Assembly (NCBI GenBank): GCA_019232645.1
Contig: JAFANO010000433.1
Span: 1 to 8,216 of the forward strand
Origin: Planctomycetaceae bacterium
GTDB taxonomy: Bacteria; Planctomycetota; Planctomycetia; Isosphaerales; Isosphaeraceae
Length of the DNA stretch: 8,216 bases
Reading direction: 5' to 3'
Part shown: one piece after another, positions 1-6,947 of the stretch
Layout: each line of letters starts with the position of its first letter
How positions within the stretch are numbered: position 1 is the stretch's first letter
Program-made: the position numbers and the translations under genes
Notes under the pieces: generated by a model
What the model saw: the letters and a program-made list of their open reading frames with translations, nothing else
What the model was told of the DNA's origin: nothing
Database searches by the model: none

Positions 1-1514
1 TCGGCGGCTTGGCGACCGGCGTGGGCGATCGGGGCCGGCAGGCAGCCAAGGATGAGCGACAGGCCCGCGCACGACCAGACCGCCGCCGCAGTCGGCCAGC
101 CCGTCCGAGGAGCGATCGGCCGCGCCGGCGGGGTCCGGAGGTACATCACCACCACGATCCGCAAGTAGTAGTAGGCGCCGATCGCCGCGTTCAGCGCCCC
201 GATCACCGCGAGCCCCTGGAACATCCGCGTCGACTCGCTGGGGGTCGCGTCCAGCGCGGCGCCGAAGATGTAGAACTTGCCCCAGAAGCCCGCCAGCGGC
301 GGGATGCCCGTCAAGCTGAACAGGCAGAGCGCCATCGCCGCCGCCGTCGCCGGGTGCGTCCGGCCCAGCCCGGCCAGGTCATCCACGGTCTCGACCGTCC
401 GCTCGGGGGTGCTCAGCGCGATGATCACGCCGAAGACGCCCAGCGTCATCAGCGCGTAGGCGACCAGGTAGAAGAGCAGCCCGACGACCGACGAGAAGTC
501 GCGGGCGGGGCTCGCGGTGTGGAAGGCGACCGTCACGGCGATCATCAGGTAGCCTGCGTGCGCGATCGACGAGTAGGCCAGCAGTCGCTTGAGGTTTTCC
601 TGCACCAACGCAACCGTGTTGCCCAGGGTCATCGTGGCCACCGCGACGATCCAGGCGAGCACCACCGCCCGGTCGGCGAGCGGGGTCGACCCGCCGGCCG
701 CCGCGACGACCGTCGTCAGCGTCCGGAGGATCGCCAGGAAGCCGATCGCCTTGGGGATCCAGGCCAGCAACGCCGCGATGACCGTCGGCGAGCCCTGGTA
801 GACGTCGGGCGCGTAGAAGTGGAACGGCACGGCCGCGACCCGGAACCCGAGCCCGGCCATGACGAAGACCACCGCGATCAGCGCCAGTTGCGGCTGCGGG
901 ACGCTCGCCGCGTGCCCGGCCAGGTACGCCAGGGCCTTCAGGTTGCTCACGCCGGTCAGGCCGTAGAGGAACGCCAGCCCGTAGAGCAGCAGGCTCGACG
1001 AGAAGATGCTCAGGTAGAAGTACTTGGTCGCCGCCTCCTGGGTGCTGGCGTCGCGCCGGGGAAGGTAGAGCACCAAGTACGTCGGGATGCTGACCAGCTC
1101 CAGCCCGACGAACAAAAAGACCAGCTCGTTGGCCGCGGCCACGAGCATCGCGCCGGCGTTGATCATCAGCAGCGACCCGAAGAACTCGGGCGACCGGGAG
1201 TCGTCCACCTGGTCGTGCGCCAGCGCCAGCAGGATGAAGCCCGTCAGCACCAGGACGAGCCGCGCGTAGTAAGAGAAGGCGTCGTTGAGCGCGACCGCCG
1301 AGTAGAGGTCGGTCCCCTGACTGCGCAGCGCCACCAGAGCCAGCAGCGCCGCGAGCAGCGCCAGCGCCGAGATCGACGACCAGGCACGGCGGGGCAAGCG
1401 GACGAACGGGGCGGCCGTCATCATGGCTACCGCCACGAGCAGGATCAGGAGTTCCGGCAGCAGGATCAGGAGCGTCTGCCGGGCGACGTCAAAGGCACTG
1501 GGGATGGGGAACAT
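1..1514 (-). CDS. nuoN: NADH-quinone oxidoreductase subunit N (3' end cut by window edge)
   Basis: Antiporter-like membrane subunit of complex I and one of its three distal proton-pumping modules. 504 codons are visible and no stop is reached before base 1. Because NuoN is usually about 480-520 residues, only the last few residues should be missing. About 14 hydrophobic helices can be read. Family landmarks are Glu139 in VGLELVSIP (E. coli Glu133), the VPFHFYAPDVYQG signature at about 229-241, Lys255 in IPKAIGF (E. coli Lys247), LKRLLAYSSIAHAGY at 308-322, and Lys413 in GFWGKFYIF (E. coli Lys395). The position of the E. coli channel lysine Lys217 is Arg225 here (GLGFRVAAVPFH, codon CGG). The ATG at 1514 has GGAAGGG nine bases upstream (1524-1530). 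A TTG one codon earlier is a less likely start. It is the last nuo gene, 42 bp after nuoM, with no overlap. Confidence 0.97.
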   Translation of the reverse strand, partial: MFPIPSAFDVARQTLLILLPELLILLVAVAMMTAAPFVRLPRRAWSSISALALLAALLALVALRSQGTDLYSAVALNDAFSYYARLVLVLTGFILLALAHDQVDDSRSPEFFGSLLMINAGAMLVAAANELVFLFVGLELVSIPTYLVLYLPRRDASTQEAATKYFYLSIFSSSLLLYGLAFLYGLTGVSNLKALAYLAGHAASVPQPQLALIAVVFVMAGLGFRVAAVPFHFYAPDVYQGSPTVIAALLAWIPKAIGFLAILRTLTTVVAAAGGSTPLADRAVVLAWIVAVATMTLGNTVALVQENLKRLLAYSSIAHAGYLMIAVTVAFHTASPARDFSSVVGLLFYLVAYALMTLGVFGVIIALSTPERTVETVDDLAGLGRTHPATAAAMALCLFSLTGIPPLAGFWGKFYIFGAALDATPSESTRMFQGLAVIGALNAAIGAYYYLRIVVVMYLRTPPARPIAPRTGWPTAAAVWSCAGLSLILGCLPAPIAHAGRQAA

Positions 1515-1523
1515 CAACGACAG

Positions 1524-1530
1524 CCCTTCC
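1524..1530 (-). promoter_or_regulatory. Ribosome binding site of nuoN
   Basis: The minus strand reads GGAAGGG nine bases before the ATG at 1514, within the 42-bp nuoM-nuoN gap. It supports this start over the adjacent upstream TTG. Confidence 0.6.
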
Positions 1531-1556
1531 GGAGGAATCAGATTCAATGAGGGGGA

Positions 1557-3212
1557 TCAGGGAGCCAGGTTCGCGACGGTTCGCGGCGGGGTCCTGCCGG
1601 CGGTCTGCTCGGGCGCGACCTCGGCCGGAGCGACCCGGTCGGCGATGATCTTGACCGAAGGGCGGAGCCGCTCGAAGATCGGCCCCGGATAGACGCCGAT
1701 CAAGACGACCAGGGCCATCAGCAGGCCCAGCCCGCTGATCTCGTGCCAGCCGACCGGGCGGACGGGCCCGTGGATGCTCGCGGCCTCGGCGCCTTGGTCG
1801 TGACCGTGACCCTGCCCGTGGGGCTCACGGAGCGGCCCGAAGATGACACACTGGAGCATCCAGAACAGGTAGTACGCGCCCAGGATCATGCCGGTGGCGC
1901 CGAGGATGGCGTACTTCTGGTTCGTCTGGAACATCCCGGCCAGGATCGGGAACTCGCCGACGAACCCGTTGAGCCCCGGCACGGCCGCCGAGCCGAGCGA
2001 CGTGAGGATCAGGAAGAAGGCCAGCAGCGGCAGCCGGTCCCAGAGGCCGCTGATCTCGGCCATCTCGCGGGTGTGGTAGCGCTCGTAGATCACGCCGACG
2101 CAGGCGAACAACGCCCCGGTGGTGACCCCGTGGTTGACCATCTGGATCACGGCGCCGTCCATCCCGGTGGCGTTGAGCGCGAACATCCCGAGCACGACGA
2201 ACCCCATGTGGCTGACCGAGCTGAACGCGACCAGCCGCTTGATGTCGGTCTGCGCCAGCGAGACCAGCGCCCCGTAGATGATGCTGATGATCGCCAGCGT
2301 GGCGATCAGCGGCATGACGAACTTCGCCCCGAGCGGGGTCATGCCCAGGTTGAACCGGAGCAGGCCGTAGCCGCCGAGCTTCAGCAGGACGCCCGCCAGC
2401 AGGATCGAGCCGGCCGTGGGCGCCTCGACGTGCGCCAGCGGCAACCAGGTGTGGAATGGGAACATCGGCACCTTGATCGAGAACCCGGCGAACAGGAGCA
2501 GGAAGATCAGGACCTGCGGGCTCCGCCAGCCGTCGGCCGTCTCCTGCCAGCCCGACCAGTCGAGCGCCGCCAGGCCCCGGGTCAGCTCGGGGATCGAGAA
2601 GGTCAGCACGTGGGTGGCCGAGTACTGGTAGTGGATCACCACCAGGCTGATCGCGCCGATCAGGGTCAACAGGCTGCCGGCGAGGGTGTAGAGGAAGAAC
2701 GTCAGAGACGCCTGGCGCCGCTCGGGGCCGCCCCAGAGCCCGATCAGGAAGAACATCGGGATCAGCGAGAACTCGAAGAACGTGTAGAAGAGCACCACGT
2801 CGAGGCTGGCGAAGACCCCGAGCAGCGCCGTCTCCTCCGCCAGCAGGAACGCGTAGTGCATCGCCGGGCGGTCGGTGATCGACTCCCACGACGCGAAGAT
2901 CGTCGGGACCATCAGCATCGTCGTCAGCACGTAGAGCCAGATGCTCAGGCCGTCGAGGCCGGTCGCGAATCGGATGTCGGGCCGGACCATCCAACGCAGC
3001 CCGTAGGGCCCCTCCGCCGGCCCGTACGCGAACTGGGGCGTCACCACGCCCGGCTGGAAATTGGCGACCAGGACCAGGCTGAACGCCAGCGTCGCCAGCA
3101 CCGTCGCCAGTGCGATCCAGCGTGCCGACTTCATGTCCAGCCCGGGCGCCAGGAAGAGGACCAGGCCCCCCAACAGGGGGAGGAAGGTCGTGATCACCAG
3201 CAAGGTCGCCAT
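1557..3212 (-). CDS. nuoM: NADH-quinone oxidoreductase subunit M
   Basis: Antiporter-like proton-pumping subunit in the middle-distal membrane arm of complex I; 551 residues (E. coli about 509). The frame stays open upstream to 3413, but that stretch (residues such as DPPPDEVNGHQFSWPSRRG) is hydrophilic, overlaps the end of nuoL and does not look like NuoM. The ATG at 3212 opens directly into a first helix (MATLLVITTFLPLLGGLVLF) and has GGGGA eight bases upstream (3221-3225). Expected channel residues are present: Glu147 in FFEFSLIPMFFLIGLWG, Lys247 in GFSIKVPMFPFHTWLP, Lys278 in LLKLGGYGLLRF, His361 in MVNHGVTTGALF and Glu420 in GFVGEFPIL, matching E. coli Glu144, Lys234, Lys265, His322 and Glu407. 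A His/Gly-rich loop lies at about 462-482. The C-terminal 30 residues are Ala/Pro-rich and hydrophilic. It ends in TGA, 42 bp before nuoN. Confidence 0.98.
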   Translation of the reverse strand: MATLLVITTFLPLLGGLVLFLAPGLDMKSARWIALATVLATLAFSLVLVANFQPGVVTPQFAYGPAEGPYGLRWMVRPDIRFATGLDGLSIWLYVLTTMLMVPTIFASWESITDRPAMHYAFLLAEETALLGVFASLDVVLFYTFFEFSLIPMFFLIGLWGGPERRQASLTFFLYTLAGSLLTLIGAISLVVIHYQYSATHVLTFSIPELTRGLAALDWSGWQETADGWRSPQVLIFLLLFAGFSIKVPMFPFHTWLPLAHVEAPTAGSILLAGVLLKLGGYGLLRFNLGMTPLGAKFVMPLIATLAIISIIYGALVSLAQTDIKRLVAFSSVSHMGFVVLGMFALNATGMDGAVIQMVNHGVTTGALFACVGVIYERYHTREMAEISGLWDRLPLLAFFLILTSLGSAAVPGLNGFVGEFPILAGMFQTNQKYAILGATGMILGAYYLFWMLQCVIFGPLREPHGQGHGHDQGAEAASIHGPVRPVGWHEISGLGLLMALVVLIGVYPGPIFERLRPSVKIIADRVAPAEVAPEQTAGRTPPRTVANLAP

Positions 3213-3220
3213 CGCAAGAG

Positions 3221-3225
3221 TCCCC
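3221..3225 (-). promoter_or_regulatory. Ribosome binding site of nuoM
   Basis: The minus strand reads GGGGA eight bases before the ATG at 3212. It is a modest Shine-Dalgarno match, but it supports the internal ATG over starts further upstream, which would place the beginning of nuoM inside nuoL. Confidence 0.5.
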
Positions 3226-3262
3226 GTTTCGATTCGCCTCGATTCAACCCGCCCCCGACGCG

Positions 3263-3286
3263 ACGGCCAGGAGAATTGATGGCCGT
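3263..3286 (-). other. Small inverted repeat immediately after the nuoL stop
   Basis: A perfect 7-bp inverted repeat (ACGGCCA / TGGCCGT, arms 3263-3269 and 3280-3286) with a 10-base loop begins at the base after the nuoL TGA in the transcript. It has no following T-tract, so it is not a typical intrinsic terminator. It could be an mRNA processing or stability element between nuoL and nuoM, or chance in GC-rich DNA. Confidence 0.35.
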
Positions 3287-5329
3287 TCACTTCATCAGGA
3301 GGAGGATCCAGAGCAGGCCCGCGACGCCCAGCGCCGTGACCGCCGCGTAATACTGGAGCAGGCCGTTCTGCAGGGGGGCCAGCAGCTCCTGGCCGAACAG
3401 GCGAGGCACCCACGCGGTCGCCTTGACCAGGTTGTGCACCAGCAGGTCGTCGAGGAGGTAGAAGAACCGCGCCAGGCCCCTCAGCGGGTTGATGACCGTG
3501 TACACGTAGAACTCGTCGACCCAGAACTTGTTGTACGACGCCTGGTAGAGCGGCCGGAGGCGGTGGGCCAGCCGGGCCGGGATCGGGCTCGGGTTGGCGT
3601 ACATGAAACCGCTCAGCACGAGGCCCAGGACGCCGGCCAGCGTGCCGACGATGGGGATCGACCAGTCGTGGGCGTGCCCGTGCGTGAAGTGTCCCAGCCG
3701 CTCGAAGCCGAACGTCTTCTCGAGGTGATGGTCGAACCAGCCGGTGGTCATCGGGGAGAAGATCAGGCCCACCACGATCGCGCCGACGGCCAGGAGGATC
3801 AGGGGGATGGTCATGATCGGGGGCGACTCATGCCCGAGGTGCACGTCGTGGCCGCCGTGGCCGGGGCCCGACGCGGCGCCGTGGCCGGGGTCGGAATGCG
3901 ACAGGTGCGCCTGATCCTCCTCCTGGGCCTCGGGGTCGTCGGGGCTGGGAAGCTTCTCGGGACCCCAGAAGGTCAGGAAGTAGGCGCGACCGGTGTAGAA
4001 GGCGGTCATGAACGCCGTCAGGACGGCGACCCAGTAGATCGTCGCGTAGGCGGCCTCCCAGCTCCGGCTGCCCGCCGCGTGCGAGGCCGACTTCAGCGCG
4101 GCGAGGATGTCATCCTTGCTGAAGAATCCCGCCAGCGGCGGAATGCCCGAGAGCGCCAGGGCGCCGATGGCGAACGTCCAGTGGGTGATCGGCAGGCGGT
4201 GCCGGAGCCCCCGGAACCGCCGCATGTCGATGACACCCCCCGTCGCGTGCATCACGCTGCCCGAGCCGAGGAACAGCAGCGCCTTGAAGAAGGCGTGGGT
4301 GAACAGGTGGAACATCGCCGCGACGACCGCCACCTGCGCCACCTCGCCGATCCCCGCGCCCAGGCCCATGAACATATAGCCGAGCTGGCTGATGGTCGAA
4401 TAGGCCAAGACGCGCTTTAGGTCGTTCTGCGTCAGCGCGATCGATGCCGAGAGCAGCGCCGTCAGACAGCCGGTGGCGGCGACGACCACCAACACGCCCG
4501 GGGCGTAGGAGATCAGCGGGGCGGACCGGGCGACCAGGTAGACGCCCGCCGTGACCATGGTCGCGGCGTGGATTAGCGCCGAGACTGGCGTCGGGCCTTC
4601 CATCGCGTCGGGTAGCCAGACGTAGAGCGGCACCTGCGCGCTCTTGGCCGTCGCGCCCCAGAATATCAGCAGCGCGATCGCCAGGAGCACGCCCTGAGGC
4701 ATCTGATCGAGGTTCGCCTTGCTCAGGGCGACCGTGTAGCTCAGGTCGTGGTTCAGCGAGTATTTCCAGATCAGGAAGCAGGCGATCGCGAACCCGCAGT
4801 CGCCGACCCGGTTGACCAGGAACGCCTTCTTGGCCGCGTCGGCGGCCGACGGCTTCGCGTGCCAGAAGCCGATCAGCAGGTAGCTGCAGGTCCCCACGCC
4901 CTCCCAGAAGAGATACGTGAGCACGTAGTTGTTCGACAGGACCAGCCCGGTCATCGAGAAGACGAAGAGGCCGATGCACGCGAAGAACCGGGCGTACCCG
5001 GGGTCGCCCGCCATGTAGCCGGCGGCGAAGATGGCCACCAGCATCGAGACGAGCGTGACCATCGCCAGCATCATCGTCGTCAGGCCGTCGATCCGGACCT
5101 CGACCGGCACGTGCAGCCGGCCGACGTTGAGCCAGTCGTAGACGACCGTCGTCGTCTCCGGCCCCGCCGGGGTCAGCAGCCCGAGCGCCACGACGAAGGC
5201 CGCCCCGATCCCGAGGATCACCGGGATGTGCGACAACTCCTTGAGCCACCGCCCGCCGGCCGCGGCGACCAGGGCTCCGAGCAGGGGGAAGAACGGAATC
5301 AGCCAGGCGGAATGAATCAGGCCAGACAC
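3287..5329 (-). CDS. nuoL: NADH-quinone oxidoreductase subunit L
   Basis: Distal antiporter-like proton-pumping subunit of complex I, including the long lateral helix that runs along the membrane arm; 680 residues (E. coli 613). Hallmarks are Glu143 in FWEGVGTCSYLLIGFW (E. coli Glu144), Lys229 in ATAKSAQVPLYVWLPDAM (E. coli Lys229), His254 in GPTPVSALIHAATMVTAGV, His341/His345 in MFHLFTHAFFKALLFLGSG, and Lys405-Asp406 in GFFSKDDIL (E. coli Lys399-Asp400). The C-terminal lateral-helix region, with WVDEFYVYTVINPLRG at about 603-618, and the final anchor (about 660-679) are intact. The extra length is largely a hydrophilic loop at about 459-504 with seven histidines (475, 478, 483, 491, 494, 497, 500). 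More histidines follow at 534-535 and 547-554. The start is GTG, supported by GAGGGAG seven bases upstream and by the immediate first helix. It ends in TGA, 74 bp before nuoM. Confidence 0.98.
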   Translation of the reverse strand: MSGLIHSAWLIPFFPLLGALVAAAGGRWLKELSHIPVILGIGAAFVVALGLLTPAGPETTTVVYDWLNVGRLHVPVEVRIDGLTTMMLAMVTLVSMLVAIFAAGYMAGDPGYARFFACIGLFVFSMTGLVLSNNYVLTYLFWEGVGTCSYLLIGFWHAKPSAADAAKKAFLVNRVGDCGFAIACFLIWKYSLNHDLSYTVALSKANLDQMPQGVLLAIALLIFWGATAKSAQVPLYVWLPDAMEGPTPVSALIHAATMVTAGVYLVARSAPLISYAPGVLVVVAATGCLTALLSASIALTQNDLKRVLAYSTISQLGYMFMGLGAGIGEVAQVAVVAAMFHLFTHAFFKALLFLGSGSVMHATGGVIDMRRFRGLRHRLPITHWTFAIGALALSGIPPLAGFFSKDDILAALKSASHAAGSRSWEAAYATIYWVAVLTAFMTAFYTGRAYFLTFWGPEKLPSPDDPEAQEEDQAHLSHSDPGHGAASGPGHGGHDVHLGHESPPIMTIPLILLAVGAIVVGLIFSPMTTGWFDHHLEKTFGFERLGHFTHGHAHDWSIPIVGTLAGVLGLVLSGFMYANPSPIPARLAHRLRPLYQASYNKFWVDEFYVYTVINPLRGLARFFYLLDDLLVHNLVKATAWVPRLFGQELLAPLQNGLLQYYAAVTALGVAGLLWILLLMK

Positions 5330-5336
5330 GTCTCGG

Positions 5337-5343
5337 CTCCCTC
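5337..5343 (-). promoter_or_regulatory. Ribosome binding site of nuoL (decides GTG start)
   Basis: The minus strand reads GAGGGAG with seven bases to the GTG at 5329. The strength and spacing make this non-ATG start convincing. No in-frame ATG lies near the family's expected N-terminus. Confidence 0.7.
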
Positions 5344-5378
5344 GGGGGTGGTCAGTCGCCGGTCAGTCAGGGGAGTTC

Positions 5379-5398
5379 GGGCACGCGCCGGCGTGCCC
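5379..5398 (-). other. GC-rich hairpin downstream of nuoK
   Basis: A perfect 8-bp inverted repeat (GGGCACGC / GCGTGCCC, arms 5379-5386 and 5391-5398) with a 4-base loop lies about 15 bases after the nuoK TGA in the 84-bp nuoK-nuoL gap. It has no T-tract. As RNA it would be very stable and could pause polymerase or protect a processed 3' end, but it lacks the full form of an intrinsic terminator. Next to it, toward nuoL, the octamer GGTCAGTC occurs twice (5350-5357 and 5361-5368). Confidence 0.45.
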
Positions 5399-5413
5399 CG
5401 GGTTGCTCGCGGT

Positions 5414-5887
5414 TCAATCCCGACGCTCGGTCCAGGGCAGCGTGGGATGCGCCGGCTCGATCCCGGCGGGGGTCAGGTGCGGGTACGACTCGGGGCCGGC
5501 GAACGCCTCGACGGGCTCGGCCTCGGACTCCTCGAGGGACACCAGCGCGGGGGGCTGCCCGGGCTCGCGGATGTCCTGCCAGAGCGTGACGTCGAGCGAC
5601 GAGCAGCGGTGGAAGAGGATCAGGATCAGCGCCAGCGCGATCGACGCCTCGCACGCCGCGACCGTCAGGATCACGATCGTGAAGACTTGCCCGGTCCAGT
5701 TGCCGTGGTAGCGGCCGAACCCGACCAGGGTCAGCGCGGTCCCCTGGATCATCATCTCGGTCGAGAGAAACATCACGATCAGGTTCCGACGCGCCAGGAA
5801 CCCGAGCATCCCCAGGACCATCAGCGCGGCGCCGACCAGCAGGTAGCTCATCAGGACGTCGAAGGTGAACGAATCGGGCGGTGCCAT
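5414..5887 (-). CDS. nuoK: NADH-quinone oxidoreductase subunit K with C-terminal extension
   Basis: Small three-helix membrane subunit linking NuoJ/NuoA to the antiporter subunits. It carries the glutamates of the central hydrophilic axis of complex I. 157 residues are encoded against about 100 in E. coli. Core helices lie at about 13-31 (MSYLLVGAALMVLGMLGFL), 37-58 and 67-92. The two essential glutamates are Glu44 (LSTEMMIQ, E. coli Glu36) and Glu80 (ACEASIALAL, E. coli Glu72), with the same spacing of 36. After LFHRCSSLDVTLWQDIREPG, which is where E. coli NuoK ends, about 47 hydrophilic Pro/Glu-rich residues follow, with no stop until the TGA at 5414. The ATG at 5887 is the first start after an in-frame TGA at 5915-5917. 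Met13 is an alternative start, and neither has a clear ribosome binding site. Gaps are 70 bp from nuoJ and 84 bp to nuoL. Confidence 0.96.
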   Translation of the reverse strand: MAPPDSFTFDVLMSYLLVGAALMVLGMLGFLARRNLIVMFLSTEMMIQGTALTLVGFGRYHGNWTGQVFTIVILTVAACEASIALALILILFHRCSSLDVTLWQDIREPGQPPALVSLEESEAEPVEAFAGPESYPHLTPAGIEPAHPTLPWTERRD

Positions 5888-5957
5888 GAGGAAGCTCGCT
5901 TTGTTCTGGGAGAGTCAGGCCAGGTGGTCCGGGCCATGCCGGGTCCACCATCGGGGA

Positions 5958-6830
5958 TCAGGCGTTCGGCGCGACGGTCGGGGACGGGGCGGCAGCCTCC
6001 CGGTTGCCGGGGCGGATCGGGCGCTTGGGGGTCGCGATCGCCACGGCGCCGATCAAGGCGACGAACAAGAGCGTGCCGGCCAGCTCGACGCTGACCAAGT
6101 GGTCAGTATAGAGCGTCTCGCCCAACCCGGCGACGTGCGGCTTGGGCCGGCCCTGCGCATCGTTCAGTTGCGCCGTGGGCCGCGACGCCAGGTCGCGGGC
6201 CAGGGCGACCGACCCCGGCCCGAGGTCCTGGGTCCGGGTCAGAGGCGCTCTCGTCGCGTTCGGTGAGGCGTCCGCCATCGCCGCCGCTGGCGGTGCCGGA
6301 TTCGGCCCGGTCGCGACCGACGCGGGGGGTTTGACCAGGAACAGCGAGTAGAGAAGGCCCCAGAACAGCACGAAGCAGCTCATTGTCGCCGCGAACGGCG
6401 ACCGCGCCGCGCGGTCGTAGGTCGCCCGGCCTTCCATCTGCGCCAGCATGATGACGAACAGGAAGGTGACGATGATCGCCCCGGCGTAGACGATCACGGT
6501 CCCGGCCGCCAGGAACTGCGCGCCCGAGAGCAAGAACAGCCCCGACGTGGAGAGGACCACCGACGCGAACCAGAGGGCGCTGTAGATCGGGTTCCGGGTC
6601 GTGATCATGAGCAGGCCGCCGGCCACCGCCGCCAGGCTGAAGGCGTAGAAGAACAGGCTCGTCAGGAACGGCCCGGGCGGCCTCCAGAACATGTCGAACA
6701 GGAGCAGGCCGAGCCCGGCCAGGATCGCCCCGGCGATGTGCATCGTCCTCGGCTTGGCCACCCCGTGCCGGTGGGGCAGCAGCAGGTAGGTCCCCGCCGC
6801 CCCGAGGACGACGACGACGATCGCCAGCAT
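5958..6830 (-). CDS. nuoJ: NADH-quinone oxidoreductase subunit J (enlarged)
   Basis: Membrane subunit near the quinone end of complex I, whose third helix contains a pi-bulge thought to couple quinone chemistry to pumping. 290 residues from this start, against 184 in E. coli. The canonical core begins at about 55 and includes LMITTRNPIYSALWF (74-88), the pi-bulge helix TVIVYAGAIIVTFLFVIMLA (111-130, conserved Tyr115) and the last helix after Glu249 (LVSVELAGTLLFVALIGAVAIA). Before the core are two extra hydrophobic segments (about 1-19 and 31-48). Between helix 4 and the last helix is an Ala/Pro-rich hydrophilic stretch (about 168-240). The start is uncertain: ATG at 6830 opens the first helix but lacks a ribosome binding site; GTG at 6857 has AAGGA 11 bases upstream; GTG at 6917 is the longest option and adds only hydrophilic residues. 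It ends in TGA, 70 bp before nuoK. Confidence 0.93.
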   Translation of the reverse strand: MLAIVVVVLGAAGTYLLLPHRHGVAKPRTMHIAGAILAGLGLLLFDMFWRPPGPFLTSLFFYAFSLAAVAGGLLMITTRNPIYSALWFASVVLSTSGLFLLSGAQFLAAGTVIVYAGAIIVTFLFVIMLAQMEGRATYDRAARSPFAATMSCFVLFWGLLYSLFLVKPPASVATGPNPAPPAAAMADASPNATRAPLTRTQDLGPGSVALARDLASRPTAQLNDAQGRPKPHVAGLGETLYTDHLVSVELAGTLLFVALIGAVAIATPKRPIRPGNREAAAPSPTVAPNA

Positions 6831-6947
6831 GAGATCAGATTGGGTGCGCGTATCCACGGTTGCCGAGGTCCTTGGGAGAATGCCGTCCAGGAATCCGTCT
6901 TCCGCCGTCTCGGGCACGCGGACGCGCGCCCTTCCGGGAGGGTCCGA

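Noticed and set aside
9..1550. Long plus-strand open frame (513 codons) opposite nuoN
   Set aside because: Its translation is Arg/Gln/Asp/His-rich low complexity with no family motif, and it mirrors the strongly supported nuoN. Such antisense frames are expected in GC-rich genes.
1743..3350. Plus-strand open frame of 535 codons opposite nuoM
   Set aside because: Same low-complexity Arg/Asp/Gln/Glu composition. It spans the nuoL-nuoM gap as well as nuoM, as a composition artefact would.
3213..3413. N-terminal extension of nuoM by 67 residues to an upstream start
   Set aside because: It would overlap nuoL by 127 bases, is hydrophilic and unlike NuoM, and the ATG at 3212 has a better context and begins the first helix.
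5909..5950. Inverted repeat GGTGG...CCACC in the nuoJ-nuoK gap
   Set aside because: The stem is interrupted by unequal bulges and has only 5+4 pairs. Such weak pairing is common in sequence of this GC content.
5367..5951. Minus-strand frame of 194 codons overlapping nuoK
   Set aside because: It is out of frame with the clear NuoK motifs and translates to Arg/Pro/Asp-rich sequence without motifs.
3434..6094. Plus-strand open frames (3434-4420, 4748-6094) opposite nuoL and nuoK
   Set aside because: No recognisable domain, charged low complexity, and they cross several real genes and gaps. Shadows of GC-rich coding on the other strand.
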